This document shows positions 58,376 to 64,000 of a stretch of 64,000 bases of DNA, piece by piece. A model generated the notes under the pieces. It saw nothing but the letters and a program-made list of their open reading frames with translations, was not told where the DNA came from and searched no databases. Source of the stretch: Rhizobium sp. FKY42 (GTDB lineage: Bacteria; Pseudomonadota; Alphaproteobacteria; Rhizobiales; Rhizobiaceae); NCBI RefSeq assembly GCF_005222835.1, contig NZ_STGA01000021.1:113722-177721 (forward strand), given 5' to 3'. A program made the position numbers and the translations under genes. The number at the start of each line of letters is the position of its first letter. Within the stretch, counting starts at the first letter, position 1.

Positions 58376-58864
58376 CTAGGTTTTTCGCCAGTCGCCGGAT
58401 TTTCCGCCGCTCTTGGCAAGCAATTGAATACCGCCGATCTCCATGCCTTTGTCGGCGGCCTTCGCCATGTCGTAAATCGTAAGGCAGGCAACTGACACCG
58501 CCGTCAGCGCTTCCATCTCGACGCCCGTCTTGCCGGTCAGCTTTGCTGTCGCTGTCACCCGCAAACCGGGTAGATCCGTATCCTCAGCGATGTCGACCGC
58601 AACCTTGGTCAGCATCAGCGGGTGGCACAGTGGAATGAGATTGGAGGTTTGCTTGGCCGCCATGATGCCCGCCAGCCGGGCCGTACCGATGACATCGCCC
58701 TTCTTGGCGTCGCCTCTGCGGATGAGTTGAAGCGTATCCGGCAACATGCGCACGAAGCCTTCGGCAGTTGCCTCACGCACCGTATCAGCCTTGCCGCCCA
58801 CATCCACCATGTGGGCCTCGCCGCTTTCAGCAATATGCGTCAGACCCTGCTCGGTCATGCTCAT
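58376..58864 (-). CDS. moaC: Cyclic pyranopterin monophosphate synthase
   Basis: 162 residues. It forms cyclic pyranopterin phosphate for the molybdenum cofactor. Signature: [51 protein letters not shown] and [26 protein letters not shown]. Its ATG overlaps the trpC stop by 4 bp (ATGA), so a molybdenum-cofactor gene is coupled to tryptophan synthesis. Confidence 0.97.
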   Translation of the reverse strand: MSMTEQGLTHIAESGEAHMVDVGGKADTVREATAEGFVRMLPDTLQLIRRGDAKKGDVIGTARLAGIMAAKQTSNLIPLCHPLMLTKVAVDIAEDTDLPGLRVTATAKLTGKTGVEMEALTAVSVACLTIYDMAKAADKGMEIGGIQLLAKSGGKSGDWRKT

Positions 58865-59676
58865 TCCGCCGCCTGGCTTGCGCTCTCACCGGTCAGCAAC
58901 AGCTTCGTCGCTGCGGTCACATCCTGCTGACGCATAAGGCTCTCTCCGACCAGATAGGTGGAAATCCCGACCGCCTTCAGACGCAAACAATCAGCATTCG
59001 TGAAGATGCCGCTCTCTCCCACAAGCAGCCGGTCCGCAGGCACCATCGGCGCCAGCCTTTCGCTGTTCGTGAGGCTGACTTCGAATGTGCGCAGATTACG
59101 ATTGTTGATGCCGATCATGGGCGAGGCGAGCTTCAAGGCACGCTCTGTTTCCTGTTCGTCATGCACCTCGATCAGAACATCCATGCCAAGCGAAAACGCT
59201 TCATCCTCAAGACGCTTTGCATCGTCATCGGTAAGCGAGGCCATGATCAGGAGAATACAATCGGCGCCCCAGGCGCGGGCTTCATGCACCTGATAGGTCT
59301 CGAACATGAAATCCTTGCGCAGTGCCGGAAGCGAGCAAGTATTGCGGGCTGCCGTCAGAAACTCGGGCGCACCCTGAAAACTCGGAGCATCCGTCAAAAC
59401 GGATAGGCAGGCTGCACCGCCGGCCTCATAGGCCTTGGCCAGCATCGGAGGATCGAAATCCGGGCGGATCAGTCCTTTCGATGGGCTCGCCTTCTTGATC
59501 TCGGCAATCAGGCCCAGTTCGCCGCGTGCACGACGGCCCGCGAGCGCTTTGTAAAAGCCGCGTGGCGCAGGCTGATCCTGTGCCATGGCCTTCAGGTCTG
59601 CCAGGGTAAAACGCGTCTTGGCCGCGGCGATTTCTTCGCGCTTATAGGCCTCAATTTTCTGTAGAATGTCGCTCAT
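58861..59676 (-). CDS. trpC: Indole-3-glycerol phosphate synthase
   Basis: 271 residues. Catalytic Lys in [21 protein letters not shown], then [39 protein letters not shown] and VGESGIF. Single-function TrpC, not fused to TrpF. Six bases separate it from trpD, and its last codon overlaps moaC. Confidence 0.97.
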   Translation of the reverse strand: MSDILQKIEAYKREEIAAAKTRFTLADLKAMAQDQPAPRGFYKALAGRRARGELGLIAEIKKASPSKGLIRPDFDPPMLAKAYEAGGAACLSVLTDAPSFQGAPEFLTAARNTCSLPALRKDFMFETYQVHEARAWGADCILLIMASLTDDDAKRLEDEAFSLGMDVLIEVHDEQETERALKLASPMIGINNRNLRTFEVSLTNSERLAPMVPADRLLVGESGIFTNADCLRLKAVGISTYLVGESLMRQQDVTAATKLLLTGESASQAAE

Positions 59677-59682
59677 GACGGG

Positions 59683-60699
59683 TTAGATATCCTCATTCGA
59701 AACGGCGACAAGCTTGTCGAGTACGGATGCCGCGCTGCCGCTTTCAAGTGATTGCGTCGCAAGGATCATACCTTCCAGAACGTCGGCTGCCTTGCCCGCA
59801 ATAACCAGCGAGGCCGCAGCGTTGCAAAGCGCGATGTCGCGATAGGCGTTCTTGGCGCCGCCCAGCACAGCCCGCAACGCCTTGGCATTCACTTCGCCAT
59901 CGCCACCCTTCAACTCATCGATCGTTGCACGCCCAACGCCAAAATCTTCCGGTGTCAACTCGAAGCTGCGGATCTGCCCGTTTTCGAGAGCCGTAACCTG
60001 GGTCACGCCAGTCGTAGTGATCTCGTCCATACCATCGCCATGCACGACCCATATCGCCTCTGAACCGAGATCACGCATGACCTCGGCAATTGGCTGGAGC
60101 CAGCGAGGAGAGAAGACGCCCAGCAATTGCCGCTTGGCACCCGCCGGATTCGAAAGCGGGCCGAGAAGATTGAAAATCGTGCGTGTTCCAAGCTCCACGC
60201 GACTGGGACCGACATGTCGCATGGCCGCATGGTGCACCTGGGCGAACATGAAACCTATGCCAGCCTCGGAAATGCAGCGAGCGATCTGCGGCGGTGGGAT
60301 ATCGAGTTTCACACCCAGAGCCGTCAGGGCATCGGCCGTGCCGGACTTGGAACTGAGAGCACGGTTGCCGTGCTTGGCAACGGGAACGCCAGCACCCGCC
60401 ACGATGAGAGCGGCCAGCGTCGAGATATTGTAGGTGCCAAGCCCGTCGCCGCCGGTCCCGACGATGTCCATGACGCCATCAGGCGCCGCAACCGGCAGCA
60501 TCTTCGCCCGCATGGTCGAAACCGCACCGGCAATTTCCTCGACGGTTTCGCCGCGAACTCTCAGAGCCATGAGAAACCCACCTATCTGCGATGGCGTTGC
60601 CTCACCCGACATCAATATGTCGAAAGCAGCACGAGCTTCCTCGCGCGATAGCGGATCTCCCGTCGCCACTTTGCCAATAAAGGCCTTCAGATCCGGCAT
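59683..60699 (-). CDS. trpD: Anthranilate phosphoribosyltransferase
   Basis: 338 residues. PRPP-binding loop [17 protein letters not shown], then [25 protein letters not shown], and HGDGMDEIT near the C-terminal half. It lies 47 bp behind ppiD and leads into trpC. No trp leader peptide is visible here. Confidence 0.97.
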   Translation of the reverse strand: MPDLKAFIGKVATGDPLSREEARAAFDILMSGEATPSQIGGFLMALRVRGETVEEIAGAVSTMRAKMLPVAAPDGVMDIVGTGGDGLGTYNISTLAALIVAGAGVPVAKHGNRALSSKSGTADALTALGVKLDIPPPQIARCISEAGIGFMFAQVHHAAMRHVGPSRVELGTRTIFNLLGPLSNPAGAKRQLLGVFSPRWLQPIAEVMRDLGSEAIWVVHGDGMDEITTTGVTQVTALENGQIRSFELTPEDFGVGRATIDELKGGDGEVNAKALRAVLGGAKNAYRDIALCNAAASLVIAGKAADVLEGMILATQSLESGSAASVLDKLVAVSNEDI

Positions 60700-60746
60700 T
60701 GTTCAGTTCCCCCTATGGCCTGCCATCGACCAAGATTTTCCTGGCG

Positions 60747-62633
60747 TTAGCGAACCATTGCCTGTTCGGCGAGTGCGCGATTGATGGAGACGCCATAATC
60801 GTTCTGCAATTGCACGACCATCTGATCGAGAAGATCGTCACCTGCCGCGCCGGCAATCTGCTTGATCTGCTGGTCATTAGCATCGAGCGCGTCAGATGGT
60901 TGCTGCTGGACATTGGTCACGTGCATCAGAACGCGAGATTCGCCATCTGCTGCCAGTGCCGTGGCATAGATGCCGTTCGGACCCGCAAAGGCTGCCTTGG
61001 CCGCGTCACCGCCCAGGATCGCGTCATTGCTCTGACGGCGCAGGCCAGTCTTGGTTTCCACAGTCAGGCCAAGTTCCGTCGCAATGGCGGCCAACGTCAG
61101 CCCGCCCTTGTCCAATTGTGCCTTCAGGTCGGCCGTCTTCTTGGAAAGCGCTTCGCGCTGCTGTTCTGCTGTCCAGTCGGCAGTAGCACGCTCACGCACT
61201 TCGCTCAGTGCACGATCACGCTCAGGAATGACTTCGCGCACGTCAAACCAGACGTAGCCGTCATTGCCGAGGTTGGATGGAATGGACTCTGCACCCACAT
61301 CCGTCCGGAAAACATCGGTCAGAAGGGTATCGGCAGGCGGCAGATCGATCGTTTTTCCTTCGCCATCATGGCCGGTACGATCGCTCGCAATGGTAACAGC
61401 CTTCAGCTTCAACTGAGACGCGGCTTCTTCGAGCGACGAGCCGGAGCCGCGCAAGTCCTCGAAACGGTCATGCACGGATTGAACGGCTTGGCTCGCAGCA
61501 GCGAGCGCCAATGTCTTGCGAACTTCGTCTTTTACTTCGTCGAATGACTTTGTGGTTTCGGCGCGCACATTGGTCACGCGCAGCATCACAGGGCCAAATG
61601 AGCCCTGAATGATTCCGGTTGTGCCACCAGAGGCGGGAACCGCGAATGCAGCATCGGCAATCGTCTGATCCGGAATCTGGTCCTTTGTAAAGTCACCGAG
61701 CATTACGTCTGCAGCCGTCTTGCCCTGATCGGCAACCAGCTGGTCGAATGTCAGTTGGCGCTCTTTCATCTGTTGAAGCGCTGCAACGGCCATTTCCTTG
61801 CTCGGGAAGGCGAGTTGCTCGATGGTGCGCGTTGCCGGCGTCTTGTAGGCGTCTTTGCGGCGATCATACTCTGCACGAACCTGCGCATCGGTCACGGCTG
61901 CCGGGTCGGCAACATCCGTTGGCTGCAGGGTCACATAGGCGAACCGGCGCAGCTCAGGTGCGCGATACTTGTTCTTGTTGGTCTGGAACCAGGCGGCAAG
62001 CACGGCCTCGGTCGGCGCTTTGATCGGATCGATGTTGGCATTGGAAAGAACGAGGAATTCCAGATCCCGGCTCTCGTCGCGGTATTTCTTGAGCGCATCG
62101 ATCATAACTTTCGGAGCCTGGAAGCCGTCGGCCACGGCGTCCACCACCTGGCTTCGCACGGCAACCTTGCTGCGCTCGGTAATGTAATCCTGTTCGCGCA
62201 GTCCGGCATTGCGCAAGCGCGCACTGAACACGTTGCGGTCGAACTGGCCGTTATTGCCGTGGAAGGCGGGATCTTCTGCGATCAGGTTTGCAAGTCGATC
62301 TTGGGAAAGGCCAAGGCGCATCTTGGAAGACAGCTCATCCAGAGCGGCACCAGCAGAGAGCTGCGAGAACGTCTGCTGCTCGATACCAAAAGCACGGGCT
62401 TGCTCGGAGGTCAGCTGCATGCCGAGCTGGCGGCTGATCGCGCCGAGCTGCCTCTGGTAAGCGAGTCGGAACTCTTCGGGCGAAACCCGCTGGTTACCCA
62501 CGGTCATGACCGAGTTGCTGGCACCACTGAATATCGATGCGGAGACGCCCCAAATGGCGAAGGAAACCACCAGCAGCATCAGCAGCAATTTCGCGACCCA
62601 GGACCGGGCGGCGCTTCTAAGCGTATCAAGCAT
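60747..62633 (-). CDS. ppiD: Periplasmic peptidyl-prolyl isomerase (PpiD/SurA type)
   Basis: 628 residues. An N-terminal anchor helix (about 13-33, WVAKLLLMLLVVSFAIWGVSA) tethers it to the inner membrane; the SurA-N-like chaperone part follows (about 40-250), then a parvulin domain at about 240-360 and a long C-terminal region. It helps fold outer-membrane and secreted proteins. First gene of the minus-strand run ppiD-trpD-trpC-moaC-moeA. Confidence 0.9.
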   Translation of the reverse strand: MLDTLRSAARSWVAKLLLMLLVVSFAIWGVSASIFSGASNSVMTVGNQRVSPEEFRLAYQRQLGAISRQLGMQLTSEQARAFGIEQQTFSQLSAGAALDELSSKMRLGLSQDRLANLIAEDPAFHGNNGQFDRNVFSARLRNAGLREQDYITERSKVAVRSQVVDAVADGFQAPKVMIDALKKYRDESRDLEFLVLSNANIDPIKAPTEAVLAAWFQTNKNKYRAPELRRFAYVTLQPTDVADPAAVTDAQVRAEYDRRKDAYKTPATRTIEQLAFPSKEMAVAALQQMKERQLTFDQLVADQGKTAADVMLGDFTKDQIPDQTIADAAFAVPASGGTTGIIQGSFGPVMLRVTNVRAETTKSFDEVKDEVRKTLALAAASQAVQSVHDRFEDLRGSGSSLEEAASQLKLKAVTIASDRTGHDGEGKTIDLPPADTLLTDVFRTDVGAESIPSNLGNDGYVWFDVREVIPERDRALSEVRERATADWTAEQQREALSKKTADLKAQLDKGGLTLAAIATELGLTVETKTGLRRQSNDAILGGDAAKAAFAGPNGIYATALAADGESRVLMHVTNVQQQPSDALDANDQQIKQIAGAAGDDLLDQMVVQLQNDYGVSINRALAEQAMVR

Positions 62634-62790
62634 CGATCGACATTACCTTGCAAAACATACGAAAGCCGCCATTCCGGCGGGTCTGGAGCATTGTCTCTAG
62701 AACAAACCGCATCAGAATTGAAGGTATTTGTAGCCAAAAGAAACGTGAGAATGTCGAGGTACGGGGAAAAATGACGCTTCCCCAGCTTCG

Positions 62791-63741
62791 TCAGGCAGAA
62801 GCTGGTCGCTCCTCTTGGCGGCGTCCCTTGCGGGCGCGGAACACAGCTTCACCGATGAGCGAAATCGGTAGTGCCACGAAGAATGGAATAAAGAAGTAGA
62901 TCACCCGGAACGCAACCAGGGCACCGATGGAGGCCTGTTCGCCCATGACATGTCGAACCGTGACCTCCAGAACACCAAGCCCACCCGGAGCATGGGTGAT
63001 GAGAATGGCAATATTGCCGAGCACGAACGCCGTAGCGGCCTTCAGGTAGCTGACGTTTTCAGTCGCCTGCATCAGTTCCATCAGACAGGCAGAAACCAGA
63101 GCGAAGTTGATCGTACCGATCACGATCTGAGCTATCGCCAGCCGCGCTGTCGGCATCTTGAATGTCCATTTGCGGATCTTTACCGGCGCCCGGGCAAACG
63201 CCGCCAAAAGCACATAACCGATTGCCGCAAGCAGAAGCCCGATACCAATCAGGAGGACCGCGGATGGGCCGATTCTCAGGATCTTGGCTGTATCATCCGG
63301 GTTAAGGACCATCACGATCCCGCCCAGAACCATGAGTCCGAGCCCAACCGTCACGCCCGATAGAAGGACGATTTTCGCGACATCCTCGGTCGAGAGGCCC
63401 CAATGCGCATAGTAGCGATAGCGGATGGCACCACTGCTGAGACCGGCGAGCCCGATGCTCTGGCCAAGGCCCAAGGCCACGAAAGATGCGAGTGCGATCT
63501 TGGGGTAGGGCAGATCGCTTTTCACATAGCGAACGCCTGTCCAGTCGAACCCGGTCAGGCAGATATAGGAACCGGCACAATAAGCCAGCGCCAACAGCAG
63601 GTTCTTCGTCGGAATGGCTGTAACAGACTGGACGATCTCATCCCAGGTAAACTGGCTGAGGCCACGATAGAGAAGATAGGCGGCTATCGCGAAGCCGAAC
63701 ACCATTGTGCCGTATGTGAAGAGGCGCTTTCTGCCGCTCAT
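62791..63741 (-). CDS. YbhN / lysylphosphatidylglycerol synthase-like membrane protein
   Basis: About 316 residues with eight or more membrane helices of the UPF0104 type. Seen: FTYGTMVFGFAIAAYLLYRGLSQ, LALAYCAGSYICLTGFDW, the central LSSGAIRYRYYAHWGLS and LITHAPGGLGVLEVTVRH. This is the flippase-like half of MprF without the synthase domain; a role in lipid transfer is inferred only. GAGG eight bases before ATG 63741 sets the start; GTG 63750 is also in frame. Confidence 0.82.
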   Translation of the reverse strand: MSGRKRLFTYGTMVFGFAIAAYLLYRGLSQFTWDEIVQSVTAIPTKNLLLALAYCAGSYICLTGFDWTGVRYVKSDLPYPKIALASFVALGLGQSIGLAGLSSGAIRYRYYAHWGLSTEDVAKIVLLSGVTVGLGLMVLGGIVMVLNPDDTAKILRIGPSAVLLIGIGLLLAAIGYVLLAAFARAPVKIRKWTFKMPTARLAIAQIVIGTINFALVSACLMELMQATENVSYLKAATAFVLGNIAILITHAPGGLGVLEVTVRHVMGEQASIGALVAFRVIYFFIPFFVALPISLIGEAVFRARKGRRQEERPASA

Positions 63742-63895
63742 TTCCCGCACCTCGAGCTAAGCCGAAGTGAGCAAGTTACAACGCGCGTTAAGCGAAGGAA
63801 AATGGGTGCCGAAAGGCCTATCATGTATGCTGTCCCCAATGATCCGGCTAAACGTGATCAGGGGAAAATTGTTCCGCCTCTCCTGATATGGGGGA

Positions 63896-63927
63896 ATTGC
63901 TCCCGCTCTCAGTGAAGCGGGAGCAAT
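63896..63927. terminator. Strong hairpin in the right-end gap
   Basis: 12-bp perfect stem ATTGCTCCCGCT / AGCGGGAGCAAT with an 8-base loop (CTCAGTGA). No clear T-run on either strand. It lies in the 260-bp stretch beyond the YbhN-type gene that otherwise has no gene I can support. Confidence 0.5.
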
Positions 63928-63935
63928 GGATTTGC

Positions 63936-63966
63936 AATCAAAGTAAACCTCCACCTACGGTGGAGG
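63936..63966 (-). terminator. Terminator-like hairpin at the right end
   Basis: Stem CCTCCACC / GGTGGAGG with loop TAC; on the minus strand it is followed by TTTACTTTG. It would end a transcript coming from beyond the window. Confidence 0.55.
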
Positions 63967-64000
63967 ACTGGACGAGTTCTACATCGTAGTGGAGAGACCT

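Noticed and set aside
63938..64000. Minus-strand open frame entering from the right edge and ending ELVQSSTVGGGLL
   Set aside because: Only 20 codons are visible and nothing can be matched; it could be the tail of a gene beyond the window or chance.

Overview
This is chromosomal DNA of a member of the Rhizobiaceae (Agrobacterium/Rhizobium group, Alphaproteobacteria). The evidence is the gene content (IalB-family protein, a BphP2-type phytochrome with an HWE kinase, SPOR-tailed D-Ala-D-Ala carboxypeptidase, DUF1489, DUF2336), a glnB-glnA pair behind a sigma54-type promoter, a direct-repeat LexA box (GAAC-N7-GAAC) between uvrA and ssb, and TTAA-N7-TTAA sequences of the CtrA type. The DNA is moderately GC-rich, coding is dense, and most genes have closely matching Shine-Dalgarno sites. 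I see no prophage, conjugative element, intact insertion sequence, rRNA, tRNA or CRISPR array, so it reads as core chromosome.

Layout. 1-2.6 kb: start of a peptide-binding protein, ialB, hspQ and a DMT exporter. 2.6-6.2 kb: nitrogen control (glnB-glnA, minus strand), then nnr on the plus strand. 6.2-14.6 kb: DUF72 and uvrA, divergent from ssb across an SOS box; marC; gyrA. 14.9-20.2 kb: a tightly coupled five-gene plus-strand unit: Fiu/PiuA-like TonB receptor, PiuC-type dioxygenase, Sel1-repeat protein, FMN alpha-hydroxyacid oxidase-like protein and OsmC-like protein. 20.2-25.1 kb: BON protein, a deformylase-like protein lacking metal ligands, mgtE, a LiuR-like MerR regulator with its own operator, and two membrane proteins. 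25.2-25.4 kb: a 33-codon membrane ORF preceded by a perfect CtrA-type site. 25.5-34.6 kb: sdaA, DUF1489, a small orphan gene, a 269-bp element with terminal inverted repeats, a SPOR carboxypeptidase, a BTLCP protein, PilZ, PAS, rhomboid and CBS proteins. 34.7-40 kb: patatin, hisI, folE, a Fe-S scaffold-like protein, yidD and thrS. 40-46 kb: a secreted three-repeat protein, nitroreductase and flavin reductase, DUF2336, a putative lipoprotein, GNAT and an AI-2E-family protein. 46-49.2 kb: bphO-bphP. 49.2-55.5 kb: parE, a secreted hydrolase, tpiA, secG, pyrG. 55.6-62.6 kb: photolyase, then moeA-moaC-trpC-trpD-ppiD read right to left. 62.8-63.7 kb: a YbhN-type membrane protein, then a tail holding two hairpins.

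Functional links. The 14.9-20.2 kb unit resembles fiu-ybiX / piuA-piuC catecholate-siderophore loci, extended by three extra genes. bphO supplies biliverdin to the adjacent phytochrome. glnB and glnA are co-transcribed for nitrogen assimilation. trpD-trpC run into moaC-moeA by 4-bp overlaps. Candidate CtrA sites mark the small membrane ORF, the region before secG, and (weaker) a single-TM protein and the PilZ protein. No clearly new multi-gene system is visible. The best leads are the small CtrA-linked ORF, the inverted-repeat element at 27830-28098, the extended PiuC operon with its unusual flavoenzyme, and the deformylase-like protein.
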